From contig NZ_JAKZGL010000011.1 in NCBI RefSeq assembly GCF_022549355.1, positions 1 through 64,000 of the forward strand: DNA of 64,000 bases, read 5' to 3'. Within the stretch, counting starts at the first letter, position 1, and each line of letters starts with the position of its first letter. Both the position numbers and the translations under genes were made by a program. The notes beneath the pieces were generated by a model. It was not told where the DNA came from, searched no databases, and saw only the letters and a program-made list of their open reading frames with translations. Shown piece by piece: positions 46,842 through 56,074 of this stretch. This DNA is from Acinetobacter sp. NIPH 2699 (GTDB lineage: Bacteria > Pseudomonadota > Gammaproteobacteria > Pseudomonadales > Moraxellaceae).

Positions 46842-47801
46842 ATGTGGGGTCTGGAAAAAGTTTCAGTTCAAGAAAACAATCAGCAAAATCAAAAAATACA
46901 ACAAGATATTCAGCATTATGAGCATAAGATCAAAAGTTTTTTGCTCGAGGTTAATCAGCTTATTTTGGATAAATCACAGCAAACCAAATTGGCGCTGACG
47001 TGTTTATTGGCTGGTGGTCATGTGCTGTTTGAGGATTTACCCGGACTTGGAAAAACAACCTTAGCCAGTGCATTGGCACGCTTAACAGGTTTGCAGTTTC
47101 AACGGATTCAATTTACCAATGACATGCTCGCAAGCGATGTGATTGGGATTAATATGTTCAACCAGAAAGAACATTTATTTGAGTTTAAAAAAGGGCCTAT
47201 TTTCACTCAAATTTTGCTGGCAGATGAAATCAATCGCTGTAGCCCAAAAACCCAAAGTGCCTTGCTGGAAGCAATGGAAGAAGGGGCGGTCACCGTCGAT
47301 GGTGTACATTATGAATTGCCACAGCCTTTCTGGGTCCTCGCCACACAAAACCCACTATTTCAAAGTGGTACTTATGCATTGCCAGAGTCGCAATTGGATC
47401 GCTTTTTAATGCGCTTGTCACTCGGTTATCCATCACGCCAAGCTGAGAAATTACTCTTACAGCAAAGTTCCCGTCATGTGTTGATTCATCAGCTAGCGGC
47501 TGTATTTGATCAAGCCGATATATTACATTTGCGTTCATTGGCTCAGCAGGTATTTTTAAGCAATGCCGTCTTAAACTATATTTTAGATTTGGCTGCTGAA
47601 ACACGTAAACAACGGCATGGTCTGTCAACGCGTGGTGTCTTGGCACTTAAAGCTGCGGCGCAAGCGTATGCATTGGTTGAGGGTCGTAGCTTTGTCACCA
47701 CGGATGATGTGCAGACTGTTTTCGTGGCTGTAGTTGCGCATCGTTTAAGCTTGGCAGAAGTGGATGTGAAACAAATTTTGCAATTGGTCGATGTATTGTA
47801 G
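46842..47801 (+). CDS. MoxR-family AAA+ ATPase
   Basis: This 319-residue protein has Walker A (GLGKTTLASAL), Walker B (LLADEINRC) and the MoxR text (SALLEAMEEGAVTVDG; ATQNPLFQSGTYALPE). MoxR proteins act as chaperone-like ATPases for partners with DUF58 or von Willebrand domains. The ATG at 46842 follows GGGGGATAGAATA; the ATG at 46797 lies in the terminator. It is the first gene of an operon with the DUF58 and TgpA-like genes. Confidence 0.95.
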   Translation: MWGLEKVSVQENNQQNQKIQQDIQHYEHKIKSFLLEVNQLILDKSQQTKLALTCLLAGGHVLFEDLPGLGKTTLASALARLTGLQFQRIQFTNDMLASDVIGINMFNQKEHLFEFKKGPIFTQILLADEINRCSPKTQSALLEAMEEGAVTVDGVHYELPQPFWVLATQNPLFQSGTYALPESQLDRFLMRLSLGYPSRQAEKLLLQQSSRHVLIHQLAAVFDQADILHLRSLAQQVFLSNAVLNYILDLAAETRKQRHGLSTRGVLALKAAAQAYALVEGRSFVTTDDVQTVFVAVVAHRLSLAEVDVKQILQLVDVL

Positions 47802-47815
47802 TAGAGGATAGATGC

Positions 47816-48733
47816 ATGCAAAGCCGATTCAAACAGCAAGTTTGGCAGTGGATTGCAAAGCGCTTTCAGGTGGATCGCAGCAAAACGCTGTTGCAAAAAG
47901 ATATTTTGGTTTTTACTCATACACATGGTTTTTTATATCTTGCTCTGATTCTAATTACTTTTATCGCTGGCATTAACTATGGCAATAATCTGATTTTAGG
48001 GTTTTGCTTCTTATTAAGTGCGATTTTATGTATTAGTTTTTATTTAACCTTTAAACAGTTGCATGCTTTACATATTGAGGTTGTAAGCGATGAAGTCGGA
48101 CAAGTGGGGCAGGTATTAACACTTAAACTTTTTCTGAAACAGAAATCAAATGTAGCTCGATATTTACAAATTCAATGGCACGATCAGGAACAAATTTTTT
48201 ATTTAGACCAAGCGCAGCAAAGTCTTGAACTTGGTTTTTTCCCTCAACAACGTGGCGAATATGCTTTTGATACGATTAAAATCTATTCGACCTATCCTTT
48301 AGGATTGGTTCGCGCTTGGACCTATTTAAATCTAAAACAAAAGGTATGGATTGCACCTAAGGCTTATGATTGGCAAAAAGAACATAAAAATCAACCATCA
48401 CATACCAATGATAGTCTGGATGAATTTCGTGAGCTAAGAACTTTTCAGCAAGGGGATTCTTATCAAAATGTGGCATGGAAACAAGTCGCACGGGGACAAG
48501 GCTTTTTTATCAAAATGTTTGAAGCTCAAGCCAATCATCAACATTTAGAGATTGATTATCAGCAGATACCCGTACAAAGTCATGAAGAAAAATTAAGCTT
48601 TATGATGGGATTGATTGAGCAGTGTGAACAGTTTGGAGATGATTATGCCTTGATTCTGCCACATGCTCGGTTGGAAAGTGGGCAAGGATCATCTCAGTTG
48701 ATTCAAGCAAAACGCTTACTTGCGCAGGCCTAA
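47816..48733 (+). CDS. DUF58-domain membrane protein
   Basis: This 305-residue protein has two adjacent membrane segments (YLALILITFIAGINYGNNLI; GFCFLLSAILCISFYLTF) near the N-terminus and a DUF58 motif DEFRELRTFQQGDSYQNVAW. DUF58 proteins go with MoxR ATPases and transglutaminase proteins; their molecular role is not settled. It starts 14 nt after the moxR stop. Confidence 0.92.
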   Translation: MQSRFKQQVWQWIAKRFQVDRSKTLLQKDILVFTHTHGFLYLALILITFIAGINYGNNLILGFCFLLSAILCISFYLTFKQLHALHIEVVSDEVGQVGQVLTLKLFLKQKSNVARYLQIQWHDQEQIFYLDQAQQSLELGFFPQQRGEYAFDTIKIYSTYPLGLVRAWTYLNLKQKVWIAPKAYDWQKEHKNQPSHTNDSLDEFRELRTFQQGDSYQNVAWKQVARGQGFFIKMFEAQANHQHLEIDYQQIPVQSHEEKLSFMMGLIEQCEQFGDDYALILPHARLESGQGSSQLIQAKRLLAQA

Positions 48734-48735
48734 GA

Positions 48736-50724
48736 ATGAACAAACCAATTTTTTTCACTATCTTGGCTGCGCTCGGATGTGTACTACTCGGGCAGGTTAG
48801 CTTTGTTCCAATTTCCTTGAGTGGTTTATGGGGAATTGTGTGGCTGATCTTAGTTTGGCGTTATCACAAACAAAATTTAAAGCCGCTCCCGAAACCAATA
48901 CTGATTATTTTTGTCTTGGTCTCATTTGCGCTGATCTATTTCCACTATCAAAGTCTGCTTGGCGTTGAACCGGGTGTCGCTTTACTAAGTACCTGTTTAT
49001 TTGCCAAGAGTCTTGAAGCTAAAAATACCCGAGATTTATTGATTGTTTTCAATTTTGCCTTATTCGTTGGTGCAAGTTTACTTTTACATAGCCAAGCCTT
49101 TTGGATGGCAATGATTGTTTTCGTGACATTTGTTATGTGTTTAATGGGCTTGTATCGTATCCAAACGGGTTTGTTGAATCAAAATACGTTGTCTTCCAAT
49201 CAATTAAAACAAGATGTTAAACAAGTTTTTAAGTTCATTGGTATAGCAACGCCATTTTTTATTTTGTTGTTCATTTTCTTCCCGCGCTTACCACCACTTT
49301 GGGCCATTCCGATTCAGAATGATCGGGCTATTACGGGTATGAGTGATCGAATGTCACCCGGAGATATTGCACGTTTGTCTCAGTCCACAGCTTTGGCTTT
49401 TCGTGTTGTAGCTGACATGTATCAGTTTCCAAACCGTAAAGAGCTGTATTGGCGTGCTTTAGTTCTAGATGAATATGATGGTGTGACATGGGCCAGTAGT
49501 ATTTTTAATCAACATGTAAAAAACACGCAAAGCACTGGGCGGATTGTGCCATATCAGTATTTGCCTGCTGATGAACAGGCCAATTGGGTTATGGGCTTAG
49601 AGTATTCAATTCCCCAAGAGCGATATTTACAACTCTATCAGGACGATAGTATTCGTCCTACAAAATTGATCAAACGAAACCAACCGATACAAATGTACTG
49701 GTTAGGACGAAGCACCGCTGGGCCAAGTGTACTCGCTGAACGTCAGTTTGAATTAAACACTCGATTTGATGAAACACGAGATCAAAAAGCCCAACAATTA
49801 GCGGGCAAGCTGTTTGAGCAAAGCCACCAACATCCTGAAAAATATGTGCAAGCTGTTTTAGGGTGGTATCGTAAAAATGGTTTTGTCTACACATTAAGTC
49901 CGGGAACGTTGGGTGGCGATCGTATAGATCAGTTCCTATTTTCCAGTCGTAAAGGCTTTTGTGAACATTATGCATCTAGCTTCGTGATGCTGATGCGTTA
50001 TGTCGGAATTCCTGCTCGAGTAGTGACGGGTTACCAAGGAGGGCAGCCAGCATTTGATGCGAAAAGTTGGGAGGTTCGTCAACTGGATGCGCATGCATGG
50101 AGTGAGGTTTATTTAGATGGAAAATGGAAAAGGATAGACCCAACCGCAATGATTGCGCCGCAACGTATTGATACTGGTATGCAGGATTATTTGGCGCAAG
50201 ACCAACGTATTTGGGGCGATCAGCAAGCGAAAGCTTGGCGCTTACAACAGTTTAAATTTCTAAAAAATGTACGTGTTTGGAATGATTATTTAAGCTATCA
50301 ATGGCAAAGCAAGGTTGTAGGCTACGACGCTGAAAAACAGAAAAACTGGCTATCTAAACTCGGGCTTGATTCAACTTATGGCTATGTGGTCGTGTTAATC
50401 ATCGGTATATGTGGAATTTTAATTTCGTTTTTGTTTTTTGCTTGGTGGCGACACCGTAAGCAACAAGCCATATATCAGCGGATGATTTTAAAATTTCAAA
50501 AGCAACTTCCTAAGCATTTGCAGAAAATACCCACTGAAACGTTCCAAACGTGGATGCAGCGTTTATCTTTAACTGTTGAAAATCAACAACCATTTAAACA
50601 AGTGATTGTGCTGTATCAGAAAATCGTATTTTTAGAGCAAATGAATCGCGTTGATCTACAACAATTTAAAAAGTTGCTTAAAGACTGTGCGGTTGTGATC
50701 AAACAAGATCAAAAAAACTTGTGA
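48736..50724 (+). CDS. TgpA-type membrane transglutaminase
   Basis: This 662-residue protein has five to six N-terminal membrane segments, a periplasmic transglutaminase core with the triad C409 (RKGFCEHYAS), H453 (DAHAWSEV) and D468 (IDPTAMIAP), then one membrane segment (YVVVLIIGICGILISFLFFA) and a cytoplasmic tail. TgpA of P. aeruginosa, with the same neighbours, is essential there. The gene follows the DUF58 gene after 2 nt. Confidence 0.94.
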   Translation: MNKPIFFTILAALGCVLLGQVSFVPISLSGLWGIVWLILVWRYHKQNLKPLPKPILIIFVLVSFALIYFHYQSLLGVEPGVALLSTCLFAKSLEAKNTRDLLIVFNFALFVGASLLLHSQAFWMAMIVFVTFVMCLMGLYRIQTGLLNQNTLSSNQLKQDVKQVFKFIGIATPFFILLFIFFPRLPPLWAIPIQNDRAITGMSDRMSPGDIARLSQSTALAFRVVADMYQFPNRKELYWRALVLDEYDGVTWASSIFNQHVKNTQSTGRIVPYQYLPADEQANWVMGLEYSIPQERYLQLYQDDSIRPTKLIKRNQPIQMYWLGRSTAGPSVLAERQFELNTRFDETRDQKAQQLAGKLFEQSHQHPEKYVQAVLGWYRKNGFVYTLSPGTLGGDRIDQFLFSSRKGFCEHYASSFVMLMRYVGIPARVVTGYQGGQPAFDAKSWEVRQLDAHAWSEVYLDGKWKRIDPTAMIAPQRIDTGMQDYLAQDQRIWGDQQAKAWRLQQFKFLKNVRVWNDYLSYQWQSKVVGYDAEKQKNWLSKLGLDSTYGYVVVLIIGICGILISFLFFAWWRHRKQQAIYQRMILKFQKQLPKHLQKIPTETFQTWMQRLSLTVENQQPFKQVIVLYQKIVFLEQMNRVDLQQFKKLLKDCAVVIKQDQKNL

Positions 50725-50759
50725 TCATGCTAAAAAATGAATATCATGCTTTTCATTCT

Positions 50760-50836
50760 AGGTGTATAGCTCAGTTGGTTAGAGCGCTACGTTGACATCG
50801 TAGAGGTCTCCAGTTCGAGTCTGGATATACCTACCA
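50760..50836 (+). tRNA. tRNA-Val (anticodon GAC), integration target of the prophage
   Basis: The acceptor stem AGGTGTA pairs with TATACCT, followed by A and an encoded CCA. The anticodon stem-loop CTACG-TTGACAT-CGTAG gives anticodon GAC. It is 77 nt long with a standard D-arm (AGCTCAGTTGGTTAGAGC) and T-arm. A tyrosine integrase lies just beyond, so its 3' end is the likely attachment region. Confidence 0.97.
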
Positions 50837-50861
50837 AAATTCACTGTGAAAACAGTATATT

Positions 50862-50889
50862 AAAGCCCACTACAAAAGTGGGCTTTTTT
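50862..50889 (+). terminator. Terminator after tRNA-Val
   Basis: AAAGCCCAC pairs with GTGGGCTTT and is followed by TTTA. It lies 25 nt after the tRNA and either belongs to the host or was brought by the phage. Confidence 0.88.
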
Positions 50890-50890
50890 A

Positions 50891-50923
50891 TTTTCGGGGA
50901 CTTTTAGGGGTATTTTCGGGGAA
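50891..50923. repeat. Three tandem 11-bp repeats next to the attachment region
   Basis: TTTTCGGGGAC, TTTTAGGGGTA and TTTTCGGGGAA follow each other exactly, an 11-bp period close to one turn of DNA. They lie between tRNA-Val and the integrase gene and are good candidates for integrase arm-type or excisionase binding sites. Confidence 0.65.
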
Positions 50924-50982
50924 CTCCGTTCGGTTTTAATGTGAATAAGTACAATAAATCGCCGTATTTAGAATTTAAAAAA

Positions 50983-52119
50983 TCATCTAAAACTGACTCG
51001 TTGCGGCTTCGGTTCTTCATGTCCTTGTAGGTAGTGATCCGTCATTTTTTCAGTGGCATGACCAGCCAATGCCTGAGCATATGCTTTGCCATATTTCTCG
51101 GTAATATTGAAAATACCCAACGCACGCAGATCATGAAAAGATGGTCTTTGTCTCAGCTCTAGGTGATCACATGCACCCGACAAATCCCGATACTTTTGGA
51201 ATTGCTTGGTGAGGTGATCTTCAGTCACAGCAAATGCATGTAACTTCACAGCTCGGTTATGCGCTGTGATGCGAACAGGACGAGTCGCAATGAGGTAAGG
51301 GCAGTTCAAACGGAATGAATTTTCAAGGCACTTCACCACAGCTTCCGCCAGTTCAGGATGCATATCTACTTCGATATAGATCGGCTTGTCATAATTTAAT
51401 GACTTGTGCTGCAACACGGTAAATGTATTTTCTTTCACATTCACCGCCGTGCGTAACAGTGCCACCAGATCGCCACGGCGTTGAGTGGAATGCAAAGCTA
51501 AGTCGATTGCATACTTCAACCAATCAGGGCTTACAGCGCGTATTTGAGCAAGCGTTTCATTGCTCAGTCGTTGCCGTGTTTTCTTCGGTCGAATCGGTTT
51601 TAAGGTTTTCTCAGCGATGTTGTCATTCGCCCAACCATTTGCCACAAAGTATTTAAATATGTCGATCAGCAAAGAACGGTGCTTTTCTGCTTGGAACGGC
51701 GTTTGTTCTTTTAAATAAGTGGCCAACATATTTAAAGTGATTTCATTGCAAAAGATCGAACCCCAAGTTTCGATGTATTTATCGCAGTTGGCATTGATAA
51801 TGGTCAATGTCGATTTGGCATAGGTCTTTTCAGAGAGTCGCAGTTGTAAGAACTCTTTTAAGCCATCTTCAAAGCTTGGAATGTTGGTTGTGATTTTACG
51901 GTTAGTCTCTAGTATTTTTGCGACGATATCAGGATGTCTGTCCAATGCCGCATTTAAAGCCATCGCCGCAACGATAGCTTCATTGCGATCTTTGCCGAGT
52001 GATTTACGTTGTCCATTTGGCAACATATAACGGTAGTAGATTGTACCATTCGACTTTTTATCAATCTCGACATGGGGTGGGAGGTCGAGGCTCCCTGTTC
52101 CGCGTGGTCGTGGTGTCAT
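50983..52119 (-). CDS. int: Prophage tyrosine integrase
   Basis: This 378-residue protein has an N-terminal arm-binding-like part, a SAM-like core-binding domain (about 80-170) and a catalytic domain with R214 (STQRRGDL), H329-D-L-R332, H354 (LAGHAT) and the nucleophile Y363 (TDHYLQ). It recombines phage and host sites at the tRNA. It ends 146 nt from tRNA-Val and is the last gene of a minus-strand operon driven from the 53.0 kb promoter. Confidence 0.96.
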   Translation of the reverse strand: MTPRPRGTGSLDLPPHVEIDKKSNGTIYYRYMLPNGQRKSLGKDRNEAIVAAMALNAALDRHPDIVAKILETNRKITTNIPSFEDGLKEFLQLRLSEKTYAKSTLTIINANCDKYIETWGSIFCNEITLNMLATYLKEQTPFQAEKHRSLLIDIFKYFVANGWANDNIAEKTLKPIRPKKTRQRLSNETLAQIRAVSPDWLKYAIDLALHSTQRRGDLVALLRTAVNVKENTFTVLQHKSLNYDKPIYIEVDMHPELAEAVVKCLENSFRLNCPYLIATRPVRITAHNRAVKLHAFAVTEDHLTKQFQKYRDLSGACDHLELRQRPSFHDLRALGIFNITEKYGKAYAQALAGHATEKMTDHYLQGHEEPKPQRVSFR

Positions 52120-52120
52120 G

Positions 52121-52387
52121 TCATATCTCAGCTAATATTCGATCTGCGATCGGATTGCCTGTTACAGGTGGAGACTCCAATGCAATTTTAGGTGTATCGC
52201 TGTTGTAGTAGAGTGGTGCACCCCAAGATGTGCATTCGATATACCAATGCGTGCCTATTTTCTTACCACTCAACCAACCACGTTGAATGTGGCTAATGAG
52301 TGTTGCACGGCATGGTCGAGACTCTTCATCTGTCCAATATTTTTTAGCAAAGATAGTAAGCTTAACTCGTTTGATATTAGTCGCCAT
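52121..52387 (-). CDS. Excisionase-like protein
   Basis: This 88-residue protein has a winged-helix-like core (CRATLISHIQRGWLSGKKIG, then THWYIE) as in phage excisionases/recombination directionality factors. Its stop lies 1 nt from the integrase start. It would bend the attachment DNA and favour excision. Confidence 0.82.
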   Translation of the reverse strand: MATNIKRVKLTIFAKKYWTDEESRPCRATLISHIQRGWLSGKKIGTHWYIECTSWGAPLYYNSDTPKIALESPPVTGNPIADRILAEI

Positions 52388-52766
52388 TTGGAGTTGCCTC
52401 CTTTAAACGTTTGTTTGCTCGTAATTCTTCTTTAGTAGGTCTTCGTGTCCACTCTGGGTTTTTACTGTAATAAAGCCCATCATCGGCAATTACTCCTGAT
52501 CCCAAAACCTCCTGTACAGTAAACAAGCGATCTGAATCGAACATTTTAACTCGTACAAATTTATCTCCAACTGTTAGATCAATTGGACTTGAAGGATTTG
52601 AAGTGACTAATGCTTTTTCTAAATTTTCACGGCAATTTAAAATATCAGCATAGTCTTCACCTGATAAATGATTGTAATCATTATCTGGATCCATCCATTT
52701 AATCGCTGTTTCAATTACCTTTTTTGGAAGGAACGTATAACCTTCTGGAATTTGAAAATTAGACAT
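52377..52766 (-). CDS. Hypothetical phage protein
   Basis: This 129-residue acidic protein starts MSNFQIPEGYTFLPKK. A GGAGGG site 8 nt before the ATG at 52766 decides the start. The middle has a small beta-rich part (DLTVGDKFVRVKMFDSDRLF; TVQEVLG) that resembles an SH3-like fold. It overlaps the excisionase start by 11 nt and is in the int operon. I do not recognise a function. Confidence 0.75.
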   Translation of the reverse strand: MSNFQIPEGYTFLPKKVIETAIKWMDPDNDYNHLSGEDYADILNCRENLEKALVTSNPSSPIDLTVGDKFVRVKMFDSDRLFTVQEVLGSGVIADDGLYYSKNPEWTRRPTKEELRANKRLKEATPNGD

Positions 52767-52770
52767 ATTC

Positions 52771-52956
52771 TTACCCTCCAATCACTGCATAGCAAAAGTG
52801 GATGAACAGCCAAAGTAATAAGGCGAGTAGGGTAAAGAGGCTAAATTCTTTGAGGTTGATGTATATGACTTTCCAAACTGACAGGCGAAGATCTGCCGCC
52901 GTTGGGTGTTGAAAAAGGATAGGTGTTGTTTGACTGTGTATAGGTTTTTGTTTCAT
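52771..52956 (-). CDS. Small single-pass membrane protein
   Basis: This 61-residue protein has a basic, proline-containing N-terminus and one C-terminal hydrophobic segment (LFTLLALLLWLFIHFCYAVI). It is the first gene after the operator-controlled promoter of the int operon. The ribosome site is weak (GCGAGATAAGT). The function is unknown. Confidence 0.6.
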   Translation of the reverse strand: MKQKPIHSQTTPILFQHPTAADLRLSVWKVIYINLKEFSLFTLLALLLWLFIHFCYAVIGG

Positions 52957-52975
52957 ACTTATCTCGCTTTAATGC

Positions 52976-53012
52976 AAAGCCCCGTCGCCGTCCAAAGTGA
53001 AGGGGCTTTTTG
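52976..53012. repeat. Hairpin in the leader of the int operon
   Basis: AAAGCCCC and GGGGCTTT flank an 18-nt loop. It lies between the predicted int-operon promoter and the first gene, so it could act as an attenuator, but the better T-tract is on the plus strand. Confidence 0.55.
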
Positions 53013-53027
53013 TTGTTTGTGAGATAA

Positions 53028-53055
53028 ATATTACCAAAAAGGTAATTAATTTCAA
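53028..53055 (-). promoter_or_regulatory. Predicted promoter of the int operon
   Basis: On the minus strand TTGAAA (53050-53055) and TAATAT (53028-53033) are 16 nt apart. The spacer and the first -10 bases are the CI-type operator, so the promoter should be shut when the repressor is bound. Confidence 0.75.
53030..53046. promoter_or_regulatory. CI-type operator of the int promoter
   Basis: ATTACC-AAAAA-GGTAAT is a perfect inverted repeat, differing only in the central bases from the operator in the cro promoter (57035-57051). Confidence 0.8.
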
Positions 53056-53062
53056 GTTAAAA

Positions 53063-53086
53063 ATAACCTATTTGGTTTAAATTACC
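53063..53086. promoter_or_regulatory. Secondary operator-like sites near the int promoter
   Basis: ATAACC-TATTT-GGTTTA (53063-53079) and the half-site ATTACC (53081-53086) resemble the perfect operator next door and could allow cooperative repressor binding. Confidence 0.5.
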
Positions 53087-53098
53087 AAATTTAGATTT

Positions 53099-55018
53099 TT
53101 ATGATAGAAGTTTTGCGTCAAAAGTCCTTTTACCAGCTAAAAATTCAATTTTATTGCAATCCGACATAACTGGGAATAGCTCAGATGTAGAGCAAATTAA
53201 TTGAAATGGATTTTCTAAAGAATTACATGTTTCAGTAATAATTTTTTGAAGATTTTCGGCTCGATCTTTTTCAAGTCCGCCATCATTTATACCATCTAAA
53301 ACAAAGAATCGTGGAATTCTTATCGCTGAGTCTTGATCAGCCAAAACAAGTAAGGCTAAATGAAATAAATGACGTAATACAATTGTTGAACTTTGTGAAA
53401 AATGACCTGAACCATTTATATAGATTTGATTATCTTCGAAGCTTACTTCAACAGTGTTCTTTGGATCTAGAAACTCTTCTTGTACACCAATATCCTGAGA
53501 TAAAAGATTTTTTAATATATCATTTAAATTATTGAGAATTTTTTTAAGACGATGTTCTGCCGCGCTTTTCATGTGAGTTATAGCTAGATCTATTTTAGAA
53601 ATTTCAGACTGCAAATTGTCTCTCTTTCTTTCAAGTTGTTTAATTTCATCGGCAATTGATAATCTGGACTCAATATTTTTTAGTTCAGTATCAATTTCAC
53701 CAAGTTCTCGGTAGGATTCTATTAATACTAGCTCTCTAGCAGAATGCCAACGTGCAGTTAAAATATCAAATTCTTGTTTTTTATCATTAAATAAATATAT
53801 TTGTTGATTTAGTTGCTCATTTGTAATTTTTAACTTTTCTTCCTCATCACTAATAAGTTTTTTTGACTCCTGTATTTGGAAATTAAGTTCAGTTTTCATT
53901 TGCAACAAATTCTTTTTATTTGCATTTTCTGATGTTTCTGATTTACATAGGTTGCAAATGTTTTTATTGCTATTGATTTGTGGGAGAGATATTCTCGAAT
54001 GGCAGCAAGGACAAAAATCAAAAATAATGTTTGTAATTAATTCATTGCTGGTAATTGAATTATTTAGCTCATTTAATCTTATTTTCAATTCATTCACAAA
54101 ATTATTTAAATCAATTATCTCTAGCTGTTGAATTGATCGTTGATCCTCCAATGATATAACTGCTTTATTTAAGGCTGCCATTTCAGATTGTATTTTATTT
54201 TGTAGCTTAGTTTGATCTAAGTCAGTTGATTCATTTTCAGTCGATGAATCATTAAAGGAAAGAAGTTTTTCCAATAAAATTTCTTTTCTTTTCATGAGAT
54301 TACTTCTTTCTTCTATGATAAACTCCTCTATCATTTGTTCAGATGATTTACCAACAATTTTGAAAAAAGATTGTAATCTTGAAATACATTCTGCTAATTG
54401 TTTATCAAAGCTCTTTTTTAATAATTGTTGTTCATACAGCTCTCCACTGAATAAACCGAAAATATAGTCTCTAATTGCAATTCTTTTTTCAGAGTTATCC
54501 CATCGTTCATATCGGAAAATTGGTAAATGATTATTAGCTTGATCTGCGTAGAGAATTCTTAATAGTTGATGCGTTGTGATGCTAGTCTCAGACGAAACTG
54601 TTTCAGGATAATTTAAATAGTCAAAAAATATTTTAGAAAAACCGAATTTATCATTATAAGAATTGTATGGGAAATTATGCCATTCGCTCTTATCTGCTGA
54701 AATTGCATCAAGGATTTTCCCATAGAAAATACTCAAACCCTCTCTTTGTTTGTTATTTATTTCTCTAGCAATTGTTATAAAATTTTCATTGATTTCCACC
54801 TCAGTATATACTACAGAACATAACTGAACTATAGGTGTGAAATTTATATCTTCTCCACCTAGAGAGTAAATAAGTACATCTAAAAGTGAGCTTTTTCCTG
54901 CACTATTTTTTCCATAAATAACATTTAGACCTTCTAGGAAGTTTATATCTAGGGCGCATTTTCCTTCTTGAAAAACTATCATTTTATTTATGCTGAATGT
55001 ATTGTAGTTATTTATCAT
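53099..55018 (-). CDS. Rad50/SMC-like AAA ATPase of an ABC-three-component-type cassette
   Basis: This 639-residue ATPase has an N-terminal Walker A (GKNSAGKSS, about residues 36-44) and long coiled-coil stretches flanking a four-cysteine element (CPCC, then CNLC, about residues 337-362) that resembles a zinc hook. A C-terminal half follows with an ABC-signature-like SQSSTIVLRHLFHLALL and Walker B RFFVLDGIND, where the usual second acidic residue is glycine. Such ATPases in conflict systems sense or act on DNA or replication. It is the last gene of a four-gene, overlapping operon and starts 11 nt inside the previous gene. It is AT-rich compared with the phage core. Confidence 0.88.
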   Translation of the reverse strand: MINNYNTFSINKMIVFQEGKCALDINFLEGLNVIYGKNSAGKSSLLDVLIYSLGGEDINFTPIVQLCSVVYTEVEINENFITIAREINNKQREGLSIFYGKILDAISADKSEWHNFPYNSYNDKFGFSKIFFDYLNYPETVSSETSITTHQLLRILYADQANNHLPIFRYERWDNSEKRIAIRDYIFGLFSGELYEQQLLKKSFDKQLAECISRLQSFFKIVGKSSEQMIEEFIIEERSNLMKRKEILLEKLLSFNDSSTENESTDLDQTKLQNKIQSEMAALNKAVISLEDQRSIQQLEIIDLNNFVNELKIRLNELNNSITSNELITNIIFDFCPCCHSRISLPQINSNKNICNLCKSETSENANKKNLLQMKTELNFQIQESKKLISDEEEKLKITNEQLNQQIYLFNDKKQEFDILTARWHSARELVLIESYRELGEIDTELKNIESRLSIADEIKQLERKRDNLQSEISKIDLAITHMKSAAEHRLKKILNNLNDILKNLLSQDIGVQEEFLDPKNTVEVSFEDNQIYINGSGHFSQSSTIVLRHLFHLALLVLADQDSAIRIPRFFVLDGINDGGLEKDRAENLQKIITETCNSLENPFQLICSTSELFPVMSDCNKIEFLAGKRTFDAKLLS

Positions 55019-55514
55019 AACGAAATTCCATAAGTGCTGTTCTATCTTTTAATCCATCTTTACCATTTAGTGAGTAATTCAAAAGGAAATCAAATATTAA
55101 TTTTTCTACATTATATGTAATATATGCATCTAATATGGGAAGTGATAATGCTAGTTGAGAAAATTTATTTCCTTTTTTATATTCATTTGAGCTGCTACTT
55201 TTGTCCAGATATTCATTTATTACTAAACTTTGTAGCACTTTTTCCTGAATGAAAGACATTTTTTTTGCCATTAAAAATTTATTTTTACATGGACGGTAAG
55301 TATCATTTATATTCTCAAGTTCTTTCCTAATAAATTTACCTCTAACTTCTTTCGGGAATTTGATAAATTTAATTTGTTTAGGGAAGACTATATAGAAATC
55401 AATTATTTTAATCCGATCTGCATCAATATATTGATTTTCTTCCAATATATTAAATAATTTTAAAATCCTATATGTGCAGTGACTTGCATCAAATGCTGGA
55501 TGGTATATTAACAT
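55008..55514 (-). CDS. Middle-component-like protein of the ABC/AAA cassette
   Basis: This 168-residue helical protein has the start MLIYHPAFDASHCTYRILKL and a basic middle part (KFIKFPKEVRGKFIRKEL). From memory this matches the small middle-component proteins that accompany ATPases in ABC-three-component systems; I cannot run the search. It overlaps the genes on both sides (7 and 11 nt), which points to translational coupling and a stoichiometric complex. Confidence 0.68.
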   Translation of the reverse strand: MLIYHPAFDASHCTYRILKLFNILEENQYIDADRIKIIDFYIVFPKQIKFIKFPKEVRGKFIRKELENINDTYRPCKNKFLMAKKMSFIQEKVLQSLVINEYLDKSSSSNEYKKGNKFSQLALSLPILDAYITYNVEKLIFDFLLNYSLNGKDGLKDRTALMEFRYDK

Positions 55515-56074
55515 TTTTTATCCCAACAAATATGACAATTACCAGCTAGAAAATAAAATAACTGAACAACACAATCATTATTAGACCCTAATGGTGTTCC
55601 TATTAAAAGACGCTCAATTGGTTGAATAACCTCTTTTAATATTGCTGCTTCAACTTCTTGAATACTAGCATTATTCTGAATCATAGGAGAAATTATGTGA
55701 TTAAATGTTACTTCAATTCTAGCTAGTATCTTAGCTATTAGAAACTGAAATGCTGGACTATCTTGATGCTTGGCTATCAATCTACCTGCTTTAGATTTAA
55801 ATCTTTCAGCACTGTTAACAAGATATCCTCTATTGGAATCAATTAACTTCTTTTCTAAGCCTCTTTGATCTTCTCGAAGCATTCCACTAAAGTGTTCTAG
55901 GTCTTCTATTTGTTCTTCAATATCAATTTCATGCCCAGCTTGTATTGCACTAACAAGTTGAAAATATGGATGAGTAAATATTGCACTATCATCCCCATGA
56001 AAGTGGTAAGTTGATTTATTGATATCGCCTGCAGCAACATCACCCCCAGCTTGAATATCTTTTTGACTAGTCAT
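55508..56074 (-). CDS. ABC-three-component-type helical protein with N-terminal AGGDVA tag
   Basis: This 188-residue protein starts with a glycine-rich tag (IQAGGDVAAGDINKS) followed by a helical domain (EDLEHFSGMLREDQRGLEKK; QFLIAKILARIEVTFNHII) and ends with GNCHICWDKKC, a possible metal-binding cluster. The helical part resembles C-terminal effector-like domains of ABC-three-component systems, by memory only. The tag is nearly the same as the end of the preceding small membrane protein. The start overlaps that stop in a TAATG. Confidence 0.7.
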   Translation of the reverse strand: MTSQKDIQAGGDVAAGDINKSTYHFHGDDSAIFTHPYFQLVSAIQAGHEIDIEEQIEDLEHFSGMLREDQRGLEKKLIDSNRGYLVNSAERFKSKAGRLIAKHQDSPAFQFLIAKILARIEVTFNHIISPMIQNNASIQEVEAAILKEVIQPIERLLIGTPLGSNNDCVVQLFYFLAGNCHICWDKKC

